A DNA stretch of 59,018 bases. Source: Alicyclobacillus mali NBRC 102425. Its GTDB lineage: Bacteria > Bacillota > Bacilli > Alicyclobacillales > Alicyclobacillaceae. The position numbers and the translations under genes are program-made. Below are positions 35,362 to 43,259 of the stretch, in pieces. The DNA is taken from NCBI RefSeq assembly GCF_001570745.1, contig NZ_BCSG01000022.1, forward strand, positions 1 through 59,018. Direction: 5' to 3'. Within the stretch, counting starts at the first letter, position 1, and each line of letters opens with the position of its first letter. The notes beneath the pieces are model-generated. The model ran no database searches and had not been told where the DNA came from. It worked only from the letters and a program-made list of their open reading frames with translations.

Positions 35362-35664
35362 TTGCGACTCGATAAGTTTCTCAAGGTGTCCCGCTTGATC
35401 AAGCGCCGCACACTGGCGAAGAAGATCTGCGATGCCGGGCGCGTAGATGTCAACGGACGCCCCGGCAAAGCGGCGACGGACGTCGCCGTGGGGGACGAGA
35501 TCGTCATCCACTACGGCAACAAGACCGTGACGGTTGTCGTCCGGCGCCTCGCGGAGAATCCGCGGCGGGACGAGGCGGCCTCTCTTTACGACATGGTCCG
35601 CGTGGAACCGCGCGCGGGCGACGTCGACGAAGAGTTTGTCGACGACGAAGCGGAAACTCCATAA
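35362..35664 (+). CDS. rqcP: S4-domain protein RqcP (YabO)
   Basis: A 100-residue RNA-binding protein of the ribosome-associated quality control system; with RqcH it adds Ala tails to stalled nascent chains. The S4 domain is complete: MRLDKFLKVSRLIKRRTLAK and VNGRPGKAATDVAVGDEI. An acidic tail (DVDEEFVDDEAE) follows. TTG start three bases after the hup stop; ribosome site GGAAG lies inside hup, so the two are coupled. Confidence 0.93.
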   Translation: MRLDKFLKVSRLIKRRTLAKKICDAGRVDVNGRPGKAATDVAVGDEIVIHYGNKTVTVVVRRLAENPRRDEAASLYDMVRVEPRAGDVDEEFVDDEAETP

Positions 35665-35675
35665 GCCCGGTTCGG

Positions 35676-35700
35676 GACCGGCCCGTGCGGCCGGTCTTTT
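35676..35700 (+). terminator. Rho-independent terminator after rqcP
   Basis: GACCGGCC and GGCCGGTC enclose CGTGC and are followed by TTTT, 11 bases after the stop. It separates the mazG-hup-rqcP genes from the yabPQ sporulation genes. Confidence 0.92.
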
Positions 35701-35775
35701 ACTGTTCCCAAGGACGCGGCCGCCCGCCTGTTCGGGCCGGCGTTCCGGGCCTGCGCGGTTCGCGCGTTCCCTCGG

Positions 35776-35803
35776 TCTACATGTCCACCCTCCGTCATAC
35801 ACT
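35776..35803 (+). promoter_or_regulatory. Possible sigma-E promoter of yabPQ
   Basis: A -10 CATACACT matching the sigma-E form CATANNNT, with a poor -35 (TCTACAT) 13 bases upstream. B. subtilis yabP and yabQ depend on sigma-E. The location 30 bases before yabP, just after a terminator, supports it. Confidence 0.35.
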
Positions 35804-35833
35804 CGGAGCGACAGGATGGTTGGAGGTGTCGGC

Positions 35834-36094
35834 ATGGATCCGGCCGAGGGACACGATGTGCACATCCTCGCCAGGCGGGAGATCGAGGTGACAGGGGTTG
35901 AGCGCCTTGAGCGGTTCGACGCGGAGGCCTTCGTGATCTCGACGCGGGCGGGCGAGCTTTGTGTCGAGGGCCGCGCCCTCGCCATCAAGGCGTTCGATCG
36001 GCAGGCGGGGATCATTCGCATCGAGGGCGACATTGGTGCCCTGATTTACGGGGATCATCGCCGCGCAGCGCGGTGGGGGCGGCTTCGGCCATGA
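35834..36094 (+). CDS. yabP: Sporulation protein YabP
   Basis: An 86-residue protein with the YabP/YqfC fold pattern: HDVHILARREIEVTGVERLERFD then FVISTRAGELCVEGRAL and IRIEGDIGALIY. YabP is needed for spore maturation in B. subtilis, although its biochemical role is unknown. ATG at 35834 after GGAGGTG. Overlaps yabQ by four bases (ATGA). Confidence 0.92.
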   Translation: MDPAEGHDVHILARREIEVTGVERLERFDAEAFVISTRAGELCVEGRALAIKAFDRQAGIIRIEGDIGALIYGDHRRAARWGRLRP

Positions 36095-36687
36095 GCGCGG
36101 GGCAGAACGTGGCCTATGTGCTGTGGATGATCGCCTCGGGCGCGGCGATGGGCGCGGTGTTCGACTGGTACAACACCATCTCGGGCGGCTTCCGCTGGCT
36201 GCGGCGCCTACGGCCGTTGTGCGATCTCGCCTTTTGGACGGCATCCGCCTTCTTGGTGTATCTGCTCACGTTTCGCACCATCGACGGCGAATTCCGCTTA
36301 TGGACGCTGGTGCTGCTCGCGGTGGGATACGGGCTGTACCGCCTGACACTCAGGCGGCGGGTGATGCGGAGCGCGTTCGCGGTCGTGGCGGTCATCCGCT
36401 TCATCGTGCGAATTGTGCGCCGCGCGTTGGAGATGGTGGTGGTATGGCCGCTCAGGCTGTTGGCACGCCTCGCCCTGGGCGTCGGGCGCGCGCTGTATCG
36501 AGCGGGGATCGTGGTGGAAAACGGCCTGTGCCGCATGGTCGCCATCCTCTTCGCCGTCGTCACATTCCCCGTTCGCCGCTACGTTCGTCGAGACGCCGCA
36601 TGGCGAAAAAAACTAGTCGCCTGGCAAGAGGATTTCTGGCAGCGCGCGTCGAATTGGTTGATTCAAAGCCGCAAGTCGGCACGTTGA
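36091..36687 (+). CDS. yabQ: Spore cortex biosynthesis protein YabQ
   Basis: A 198-residue membrane protein. Four or so hydrophobic segments occupy the first 100 residues (NVAYVLWMIASGAAMGAVFDW, LAFWTASAFLVYLLTF, LWTLVLLAVGYGLYRL). The GAVFDWYN motif is typical of YabQ. It is required for cortex formation. A basic, partly hydrophobic second half is longer than I expect from the short family members. Translationally coupled to yabP. Confidence 0.88.
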   Translation: MSAGQNVAYVLWMIASGAAMGAVFDWYNTISGGFRWLRRLRPLCDLAFWTASAFLVYLLTFRTIDGEFRLWTLVLLAVGYGLYRLTLRRRVMRSAFAVVAVIRFIVRIVRRALEMVVVWPLRLLARLALGVGRALYRAGIVVENGLCRMVAILFAVVTFPVRRYVRRDAAWRKKLVAWQEDFWQRASNWLIQSRKSAR

Positions 36688-36748
36688 CGCCTTCACTGGG
36701 GCGCCGGCGCGCACAGCGCGGTCAGTTCTCACAGAGGAGCGTTTCGCC

Positions 36749-37096
36749 ATGCGAGCAGTCGAATCACGCCCGCTGACCAGCGTCAGGCAAGAGCCTCATC
36801 GGCAGCGCCGGAACTTCCCTGTGCGCATCCGATACGTGGCTGCGCTCGTCATCTGTGCGTGGGCGTTCTTTTACTTCTGGCATGCGGAACGTCCCCAATT
36901 GCGCCAACTGGCGGCGGAGAACGCCAAACTGGAGCGACAACTGACTTCGCTCCAGGCCGAGCAGCGCACGTTGCAGACACAGAAGCAACAATTGAACAAT
37001 CCGGCGTACATTGAAAAGTACGCGACGGAGCATCAGAACCTCGTGATGCCCAACACCGTGCCGTTCGATCTGCAGTCGCCGTCAAAGTCTCACTGA
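36749..37096 (+). CDS. divIC: Septum formation initiator DivIC/FtsB
   Basis: A 115-residue bitopic division protein. A basic N-terminal tail, one membrane segment (YVAALVICAWAFFYFWH, about residues 28-44), then a coiled coil (LRQLAAENAKLERQLTSLQ) and the family motif NNPAYIEKYATE. It works with FtsL and DivIB at the septum. ATG after CAGAGGAG. Follows yabQ as in B. subtilis. Confidence 0.92.
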   Translation: MRAVESRPLTSVRQEPHRQRRNFPVRIRYVAALVICAWAFFYFWHAERPQLRQLAAENAKLERQLTSLQAEQRTLQTQKQQLNNPAYIEKYATEHQNLVMPNTVPFDLQSPSKSH

Positions 37097-37243
37097 GGTC
37101 GCGGACGTGGGTGAGTCGAAAGGGCGCAAGGCGGATATCCTACGGATGAGCGGAGGTGGCCACCGGGGCTTCACGCCGTATGTCAGGCAAGCCGTTCATC
37201 GGATTCTTTTCGTTCAAGCGGACAGGGAGGAACAGGCAACTTT

Positions 37244-37648
37244 ATGGCCATTGAGGTCGGGAGCAAAGTGACGGGCAAAGTGACGGGAATCACGCGGTTT
37301 GGCGCATTTGTCACGTTGCCCGAAGGCGAGACGGGTTTGGTGCACATCTCCGAGATCTCGGACGACTACGTCCGCGACGTCAACGATTACCTGAAGGTGA
37401 ACGATGAGGTCACCGTCAAGGTGCTGAGCGTCAGCGGAGATGGGAAAATTGCCCTGTCCATTCGCCAGGCCAACGAATCGTCGTCTGGCCGCACGCACCG
37501 CGGAGGATCGCGAGGGGGTCAGCGCCAGGAGCGGCGCCAGGGATTCGAACAGATCATGAATCGATTTCTCAAAGACAGCGAAGAGCGCCTTGCACAGCTC
37601 CGGCGGAGCGAGGCGAAGCGGGGTGGCCGCGGCGGTCGTCGCGGCTGA
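37244..37648 (+). CDS. yabR: S1-domain RNA-binding protein YabR
   Basis: A 134-residue protein with one S1 domain (GSKVTGKVTGITRFGAFVTL, GLVHISEISDDYV, KVLSVSGDGKIALSIRQ, residues about 6-75) followed by a Gly/Arg/Gln-rich linker and a basic tail ending RGGRGGRRG. It resembles general stress protein 13/YabR, probably RNA- or ribosome-associated. Exact role unknown. It keeps its place after divIC. Confidence 0.92.
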   Translation: MAIEVGSKVTGKVTGITRFGAFVTLPEGETGLVHISEISDDYVRDVNDYLKVNDEVTVKVLSVSGDGKIALSIRQANESSSGRTHRGGSRGGQRQERRQGFEQIMNRFLKDSEERLAQLRRSEAKRGGRGGRRG

Positions 37649-37711
37649 TATCGAACCGCGTTCGCACCTCTTTGCGGCGAGGCACACTTCGCGAGAAAAT
37701 CGTGAAAAAAG

Positions 37712-37741
37712 CACCGGGTTCTGCGAAGGGCCCGGTGTTTT
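37712..37741 (+). terminator. Rho-independent terminator after yabR
   Basis: CACCGGG and CCCGGTG form a 7-bp stem with a 12-base loop, preceded by six A and followed by TTTT; the A/T flanks extend the pairing. Confidence 0.8.
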
Positions 37742-37809
37742 CGCGTCATAAGATGCATCGCTTTCATCACATCGCTGCCGCGCGGCGAACGCCTGAGAGG
37801 AGAAGTTTC

Positions 37810-38010
37810 GTGCAGGAAGACACCTACTACCTCGAGTACGAGCTTGACGACGGCACGCGGCTCTTTCTCGCCTTCGACAACGAGAACGACCGCGACGGTT
37901 GCCACATCTCACTCGATATGTACAAGGCCCAGCTCGGCCCCATCACGCAGGAGGTGCTGGACCGCATTCTGGGCAAATTCAACGGGCGGATCGCCGGCTT
38001 TCCGGGCTAA
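37810..38010 (+). CDS. Small hypothetical protein
   Basis: A 66-residue acidic protein (begins QEDTYYLEYELDDG, with LAFDNENDRDGCH and ILGKFNGRIAGFPG) that I do not recognise. GTG at 37810 follows GAGAGGAGAAG at a good distance and a terminator lies upstream, so it should be a separate transcript. The beta-rich start and helical end suggest a compact soluble domain. It faces cmpA convergently. Codon use looks like its neighbours, so a real gene is likely. Confidence 0.6.
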   Translation: MQEDTYYLEYELDDGTRLFLAFDNENDRDGCHISLDMYKAQLGPITQEVLDRILGKFNGRIAGFPG

Positions 38011-38089
38011 GGCGCGTTCCGCTTCAGATGCCGCACCGGCGCGCCGGGGTCGCGGCGGAGGGCCGGGCCAGCAATTTTCATGGCTCCCC

Positions 38090-38212
38090 TCACGGCTCCG
38101 CTTTCACATCCGACCGGCGATATCGATAGTACGCTTCGTTCAGCATCACGATGGCCTTGCGATCGCGATTGAGGAACGCTCTCCTGAGTTGACTCCGAAG
38201 CCATTCCGGCAT
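38090..38212 (-). CDS. cmpA: Cortex morphogenetic protein CmpA (40 aa)
   Basis: A 40-codon gene, too short for most ORF cut-offs. The product starts MPEWLRSQLRRAFLNRDRKA and continues with IVMLNEAYYRYRR. This is the pattern of B. subtilis CmpA, a 37-residue sporulation protein with a MPxWLxxQ start, an AFLxxD core and a LNxxxYxYR end. CmpA acts as an adaptor for ClpXP-dependent removal of mis-assembled SpoIVA during spore coat assembly. A GAGGTGAT ribosome site lies eight bases before the ATG. No strong sigma-E promoter was found; CATACAAC upstream is one base short of the consensus. Confidence 0.75.
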   Translation of the reverse strand: MPEWLRSQLRRAFLNRDRKAIVMLNEAYYRYRRSDVKAEP

Positions 38213-38361
38213 TCCACATCACCTCGCTCGTCGCCAGTTGTATGTAGTGTACGCGGCGGGGACACAAATGGCGCCCAGAAATCTCGCGCTTCGAAGGCTC
38301 CGCTTCGGCTCAAAGCGCGAACGGGGCCGATCCACGCGTCACGCCTGCACCGCACACCGCC

Positions 38362-38817
38362 CTACACCAGAAGATCCAACCGGCTTCGCACTTGTTCGAC
38401 AACCACGCCCGCCTTCGACAGCAGTTCCATCGCGTACGGGTCCGGCCGATACTCGAACTCGTAAAACACACGCCGGATCCCGGCCTGAATCAGGCTCTTC
38501 GTGCACGTCAGGCAGGGCGTGTGCGTCACATACAGATCCGCGCCTTCCGCCGCAATGCCAAATCGCGCGCACTGCAACAGCGCGTTCTGCTCCGCGTGAA
38601 TCGCCCGCACGCAGTGGCCATCCACCACCTTGCAGCCCACGTCCACGCAGTGCTCGTCCCCGTGGATGCTGCCGTTGTATCCGCTGGCAATGATCCGCTT
38701 GTCCCGCACCAACACGCACCCCACCTGCAGTCTCGTGCAGGTCGATCTCGCCGCCATCACCCGCGCCTGCGACGCGAAGAAGCTGTGCCAGTCCATCCGC
38801 TCTCGCTTCATCTCCAT
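38362..38817 (-). CDS. comEB: dCMP deaminase family protein (ComEB-like)
   Basis: A 151-residue zinc deaminase. His74 and catalytic Glu76 (HAEQNA) and Cys102/Cys105 (PCLTC) form the active site; SGYNGSIHGDEHC is typical of deoxycytidylate deaminases, which make dUMP for thymidylate synthesis. Several starts are possible; ATG at 38817 is chosen because GAGAGGG lies about 11 bases upstream and the DW-x-x-F-A start is normal for the family. Divergent from spoIIE. Confidence 0.9.
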   Translation of the reverse strand: MEMKRERMDWHSFFASQARVMAARSTCTRLQVGCVLVRDKRIIASGYNGSIHGDEHCVDVGCKVVDGHCVRAIHAEQNALLQCARFGIAAEGADLYVTHTPCLTCTKSLIQAGIRRVFYEFEYRPDPYAMELLSKAGVVVEQVRSRLDLLV

Positions 38818-38888
38818 GTCGATCACGCCCTCTCCGTGCCGAACGATGTCCAGAATTCTCGAAAACTTTCCCGCTGTTGCAGACGCCA

Positions 38889-38897
38889 TTTGACAAA
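38889..38897 (-). promoter_or_regulatory. Spo0A box overlapping the spoIIE -35 element
   Basis: On the minus strand the site reads TTTGTCAAA, a perfect match to the 0A-box consensus TTTGTCRAA. It covers the -35 hexamer of the spoIIE promoter. A weaker related sequence (TTCTCGAAAA) lies about 30 bases further upstream. Confidence 0.65.
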
Positions 38898-38923
38898 ATC
38901 TGCAGTTCTGCCTGCCCTATAAT
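38890..38923 (+). promoter_or_regulatory. Spo0A-dependent sigma-A promoter of spoIIE
   Basis: Perfect TTGACA and TATAAT, but separated by 22 bases instead of 17. Over-long spacing with overlapping 0A boxes is the known arrangement of B. subtilis spoIIE and spoIIG, where Spo0A~P repositions sigma-A RNA polymerase. It ends 33 bases before the gene. Confidence 0.8.
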
Positions 38924-38955
38924 GGCCATACACATGGATGAAAGGGGACGGATGT

Positions 38956-41421
38956 ATGGTCGGAAAGCGAATCAGGGGCGGGCCGAACACTTCACACCTC
39001 AAGGCGAACCGGGCGGCCCGCGCGCAGGCTGCCTCTCGCTGGACCCTTCGGGCGTGGCGCCGCGCCCTGCTCATCGGCGCGCTCGCATTTCTCCTCGGCC
39101 GCGCCTCCATCGATCACGCCGTGGCGCCGTTTGCCCTCGCCTATTACGCGGTCGTCATGGCGCTTGCGGGCGAGCGCCGCGCGTGGCCCGCGTATGCCGG
39201 TATCCTCGGCGCGTTCACAGCGGGCGTCGACGGAGGTCTCGAACTCGCCGCGGCCATCGTGTTGTACAAGCTCGTGCACCGGATGATCTTCCGCCGCAAG
39301 ACCGCGGACATCATCTGGGCGCCTGTCCTCGCTGGCGCCGTGGGCTTCGTGGTTCACCTCGCCACGTTTGGGACAAGCCTCACGTTCGCCGAGGCGCTGC
39401 TCGCCTTCAGTCAGGGCGCCCTCGTCACCATCTTAGCGCTCATCTTCCTGCAGTGCATTCACCTCTTCCTCGGCCAGGAGCTCACGCGCACGCTGCGCTA
39501 CGAGCAGGTGATGAGCGTCGTCATCCTCATCGCCTCCGTCATCATGGGCTTCGACGGGCTCGCCATCCACGGCGTTCCGCTCGCGCTCTTGGCCATCGAC
39601 TGGATTGTGCTCGTGCTCTCCGTCACCGGCATTGGGCCCGCCGTGTCCGGGGCCGTCGCCATCAGCATGCTGTCGCTCTTGAGCCACCAGGCATCGCTCA
39701 TGGAGGTGGCGGTCCTCGGCTTTATCGCGCTCATCTGCGGCCTGATGCGCGACGCCAACCGGTTTGCCGTGGCCGCCACCTTCGTCGCCGGGGTCGGCGT
39801 GCTCACGCTCGCCTACGCCCACGCCTATGCGCCCCTCCTCGTGCAGATGACGGCCGCCGGCGCCGCGTCGGTGCTGTACCTCCTGACGCCCCGGAGTCTC
39901 TTTGCCGAGCTTCGCTCCTTCGTGCCCGGGACGCCTGAACATTCCGCCGACGAGCGCACGCGCGCCGAGCGGGTGCACGCGCTCATGACCGAGAAGATCC
40001 ACGAGGTCAGCCAGATCTTCGAGGAGCTCGCCGACACCTTCTCCGACGTGAGCGGCAACGACTACCTCTTGATGCGCGATCTCGTCACGCAGACCATCCA
40101 GAAGACCCGCGACAGCGTCTGTTCGCTCTGCCCGCGCCAGACCCTCTGCTGGGGGCGCGAGATGCTGCAGACCTACAACGCCATGAAGCACACCCTGACC
40201 CAGATTGAGTCCGCCAACGGCCGCCGCGCCGCGCCCACGCCGGAACTCAGGGATCGCTGCATTCGCCTCGATCCGATGATGAGCACGCTGCGCTACAACC
40301 TCGATCTCACGCACCGCGACTACAAGTGGCTGAAAAAGATGATGGAAGAGAGAAAGCTCGTGGCGCATCAGCTGGCGGGGGTGGCGGATGTCGTCCGGGC
40401 CATCGCGAAGGAGCTCGAGATGGAGCAGAAGACGCTCCTGTCGGATCGCGAGAAGATTGTGAGCGCGCTTGAGGAGCTCGGGCTCTACGTGGACGACGTC
40501 CGCATCGTAAGCCTCGAGCCGGGTCGCGTGGAAATTGAGGTGGTGCAGCCGTCCGAGAGCGCGCACGAGACGTCTGCGCGCATGATTGCGCCCCTTCTGT
40601 CGGGCATCCTCGGCGAGCACATCACCGTCGCCAAGCTCTCCGTGCCGCCGCACGGCGGACCCTGCACGGCGACCTTCGCCTCGGCGCGCCAGTATCAGGT
40701 GCATGCCGCGGCCATGGCCATCGCGAAGGACGGCCGCCCCGTCTCCGGCGATACCCACACGGCGGTCGATCTCGGCAACGGCCGCTATGCCCTCGCCATT
40801 TCCGACGGCATGGGCAACGGCGAGCGCGCGAAGCAGGAGTCGAAGTCGGCCATCGACCTCCTGAAGCGGCTCATGAAGGCAGGATTCGACGAAAAGCTCG
40901 CCGTGCGGACCATCAACTCCGCGCTCGTGCTGCGCTCGCGCGAGGAAATGTTCACCACGCTCGACATGGCCGTGATCGACCTGTTCCACGCCAAGTGCGA
41001 GTTTCTGAAGGTTGGCTCCGCGCCGAGCTACATCAAGCGGGGGCAGGAGGTCATCAAGGTCACCGGCAACAGCGTGCCCATCGGTATCCTCGAGGAGATC
41101 GAGGTGCAGACCATCGAAGTCCAGCTCCTGCCGGGCGACGTGCTCATCCTCGTCTCGGACGGTATCTACGACGCGGCACCGGAAGGCGCGGACACGGACG
41201 ACTGGGTGCAGGCGGCGCTCGCCCAGATCCGCTCGACAGATCCGCAGGCCCTCGTGGACGAGCTCGTGGAGATGGCGGTCGAGGCTTCGCACGGCAAGGT
41301 GCGCGACGACATGACCGCGGTGGCGGCCGTGATCGAGCGGTATCAGGAGCAGTGGGCGGCCATCCGGCTCCCGAACGTCCCGAGTCTCCGGTCCGCCGAG
41401 CGCAAGCGCCGCATGGCTTGA
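38956..41421 (+). CDS. spoIIE: Stage II sporulation protein E (PP2C phosphatase)
   Basis: An 821-residue protein that dephosphorylates SpoIIAA to switch on sigma-F and helps place the polar septum. The first 330 residues are a multi-span membrane domain; a central region with a Cys cluster (CSLCPRQTLCWG) follows; the C-terminal PP2C domain has ISDGMGNGERA near residue 615 and LVSDGIYDA near 732, carrying the metal-binding Asp residues. ATG at 38956 is seven bases from AAAGGGGA. In B. subtilis two tRNA genes lie between spoIIE and yabS; none is seen here. Confidence 0.96.
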   Translation: MVGKRIRGGPNTSHLKANRAARAQAASRWTLRAWRRALLIGALAFLLGRASIDHAVAPFALAYYAVVMALAGERRAWPAYAGILGAFTAGVDGGLELAAAIVLYKLVHRMIFRRKTADIIWAPVLAGAVGFVVHLATFGTSLTFAEALLAFSQGALVTILALIFLQCIHLFLGQELTRTLRYEQVMSVVILIASVIMGFDGLAIHGVPLALLAIDWIVLVLSVTGIGPAVSGAVAISMLSLLSHQASLMEVAVLGFIALICGLMRDANRFAVAATFVAGVGVLTLAYAHAYAPLLVQMTAAGAASVLYLLTPRSLFAELRSFVPGTPEHSADERTRAERVHALMTEKIHEVSQIFEELADTFSDVSGNDYLLMRDLVTQTIQKTRDSVCSLCPRQTLCWGREMLQTYNAMKHTLTQIESANGRRAAPTPELRDRCIRLDPMMSTLRYNLDLTHRDYKWLKKMMEERKLVAHQLAGVADVVRAIAKELEMEQKTLLSDREKIVSALEELGLYVDDVRIVSLEPGRVEIEVVQPSESAHETSARMIAPLLSGILGEHITVAKLSVPPHGGPCTATFASARQYQVHAAAMAIAKDGRPVSGDTHTAVDLGNGRYALAISDGMGNGERAKQESKSAIDLLKRLMKAGFDEKLAVRTINSALVLRSREEMFTTLDMAVIDLFHAKCEFLKVGSAPSYIKRGQEVIKVTGNSVPIGILEEIEVQTIEVQLLPGDVLILVSDGIYDAAPEGADTDDWVQAALAQIRSTDPQALVDELVEMAVEASHGKVRDDMTAVAAVIERYQEQWAAIRLPNVPSLRSAERKRRMA

Positions 41422-41517
41422 AGGCGGCCCGCAACGGATTCTATCAAGCTTTTGGGAATGAAACGGTTCCACCTCGGCGATACTGGCGACTAGCAAGTTT
41501 CGCGGAGGTGGATTGTT

Positions 41518-42237
41518 TTGTCCAGGGAAGCGACCATCCGGCAGATCCTCGTCATCACCGACGGCTGTTCCAACATCGGGCCCGATCCCGTCGAGGCCGC
41601 GCGCCGCGCGCATCGGCACGGCATCGTCGTCAACGTCATCGGCATCGTGGGGCGCGGCGACGCGGGCGAGCAGGGGTATCACGAGGCGCACTCCATCGCG
41701 GACGCGGGTGGGGGCATGTGCCGCATCGTGCAGCCTGCGGACATCTCGGCCACCGCGCAGATGATGACGCATCAGACCATGCAGATGACGCTTCAGCAGG
41801 TGGTCAACCAGGAACTCCTCGCCGTCATGGGCAAGTCGACGGAGGATTTGCCGCCCGCCGAGCGCGCCCGCGTCATGCAGGTGGTGGAAAAGCTCGAGGA
41901 CGAGGTGGCGCTCCATCTCGTCGTCTGCCTCGACACGAGCGCGAGCATGCGCGAAAAGATCCCGACCGTGCGCGAGGCGGTGCGCGATCTCGCCCTGTCG
42001 CTCAAAGTGCGCTCCGGCCCCCTGGCGGTGAGTGTCATCGCGTTCCCCGGCAAGGGCGAGGAGGCGACGCGGCTCGTCCAGCCCTTCTCCTCCGAGGTGA
42101 ACGTCGCGGCGCTCGAGGCCGAGCTCGTGGCGCGCGGCGGCACGCCGACCGGCCCAGCCATCGATCACGCCGCCGATCTTCTCCTCTCGAACGCGCGCAA
42201 CGTGGACGAGGACGCCCCGCGGCGTGAGTTCGGATGA
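41518..42237 (+). CDS. yabS: VWA-domain protein YabS
   Basis: A 239-residue protein with von Willebrand A-type segments. MIDAS-like motifs are seen as ILVITDGCSNIG near the start and VVCLDTSASMREKIP near residue 145, with ARGGTPTGPAIDHA near the end, as though permuted. The family is found beside yabT in spore formers. Function unknown; a metal-dependent protein-interaction role in sporulation is inferred. TTG start after GCGGAGGTGG. Overlaps yabT by four bases. Confidence 0.85.
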   Translation: MSREATIRQILVITDGCSNIGPDPVEAARRAHRHGIVVNVIGIVGRGDAGEQGYHEAHSIADAGGGMCRIVQPADISATAQMMTHQTMQMTLQQVVNQELLAVMGKSTEDLPPAERARVMQVVEKLEDEVALHLVVCLDTSASMREKIPTVREAVRDLALSLKVRSGPLAVSVIAFPGKGEEATRLVQPFSSEVNVAALEAELVARGGTPTGPAIDHAADLLLSNARNVDEDAPRREFG

Positions 42238-43142
42238 CCGGTCCTGCCCGCCCGCTCGCGCCCGGCACGTGGGTGGAGGGCAAGTGGACGCACCGGCGCT
42301 GGCGCATCCGCGGCGTCCTCGGCACAGGCGCGAACGGGATTGTCTACGCGGTGGAGCGGGACGACGGGCTCCCCGGGGCCATGAAGGTGTGCGAGACAGC
42401 GGGCCAGGTGGCGTTCGAGTGGTCGCTTTTGAACCTCGTGCGAGGGCCGGGATCGCCGTTTCCAGCGCCGCAGCAGATCGACGACTCCAATCGCGCCGGC
42501 GCCCGCTTCTTTTACGTCATGGAGCGCATTTCCGGCAAGCCGCTCGACAAAGTCTGGCCGGCGCTTGCGCCCGCCACGCGCAAACAGGTCATGATTCGCA
42601 TCGTCGAAGGGCTCGCCAAGCTGCACGCCACCGGCCATGCGTTCTGCGACGTCAAGCCGCAGAACGTGCTCGTCCAGGAGGCCAGCGGCGAGGTGCGCTT
42701 CGTCGATCCCGGCGGCGTGACGCCGTTTGGCAAAGCCGTCCGCCAGTTCACGCCGACAACCGACGGCGCCTTCTTCGGGCTGTGCGACAGGCGCGCCGGC
42801 GCGGCGTACGACGTCTTCGCCGTGGCGCTCATGGCCGTATCGCTCGACGCGCCGTCGCCCGCGAATCTGTACGATCTCCCGCCCGAGAAGCGGCGCGAAT
42901 GGCTCCTGCGCGCGGTGGCGGATCAGGTGGACGGGGCGTGGCGACCCGTGTGGAACCGCGTGCTGCGCCGGGAGATTCGGGACGCCGACGCGCTTCGCGC
43001 CGCCATCGCGGAGGTGCGCGTGAAGGTGGAGCAGGCGAGGGCGGGGCAGCGCGATTGGACGGCCGCGTTCATGTGGGCGAGCGTCGCGAGCGCCGTGATC
43101 ACCACCGCCTGCGCCTGGGCGCTCTACCTCCGCATCATCTGA
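42234..43142 (+). CDS. yabT: Ser/Thr protein kinase YabT
   Basis: A 302-residue Hanks-type kinase with a C-terminal membrane segment (FMWASVASAVITTACAWALYL). It has the Gly loop LGTGANGIVY, the Lys in AMKVCE, the catalytic loop HAFCDVKPQNVL and FVDPGGV where other kinases have DFG. B. subtilis YabT is a DNA-activated sporulation kinase that phosphorylates RecA and AbrB. The variant metal motif DPG is worth noting but the Asp is kept. ATGA overlap with yabS. Confidence 0.9.
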   Translation: MTGPARPLAPGTWVEGKWTHRRWRIRGVLGTGANGIVYAVERDDGLPGAMKVCETAGQVAFEWSLLNLVRGPGSPFPAPQQIDDSNRAGARFFYVMERISGKPLDKVWPALAPATRKQVMIRIVEGLAKLHATGHAFCDVKPQNVLVQEASGEVRFVDPGGVTPFGKAVRQFTPTTDGAFFGLCDRRAGAAYDVFAVALMAVSLDAPSPANLYDLPPEKRREWLLRAVADQVDGAWRPVWNRVLRREIRDADALRAAIAEVRVKVEQARAGQRDWTAAFMWASVASAVITTACAWALYLRII

Positions 43143-43259
43143 GCCAACGGTTTCAGCGGCTTCGATGGGCGGCCCCACTTTGCTACAATGAAGGGAGCAA
43201 GGGCACGTCCACGCGGGACGAAGCGCGGGCGGTCCACACGGGAAACGGCGGGAACACCC

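Noticed and set aside
41422-41517. Possible tRNA genes between spoIIE and yabS, as in B. subtilis
   Set aside because: The gap is only 96 bases and no cloverleaf or T-loop sequence can be read.
39433-42168. A 911-codon minus-strand frame opposite spoIIE and yabS
   Set aside because: Shadow of two well-supported genes; composition rich in His, Asp, Gly and Arg with no motif.
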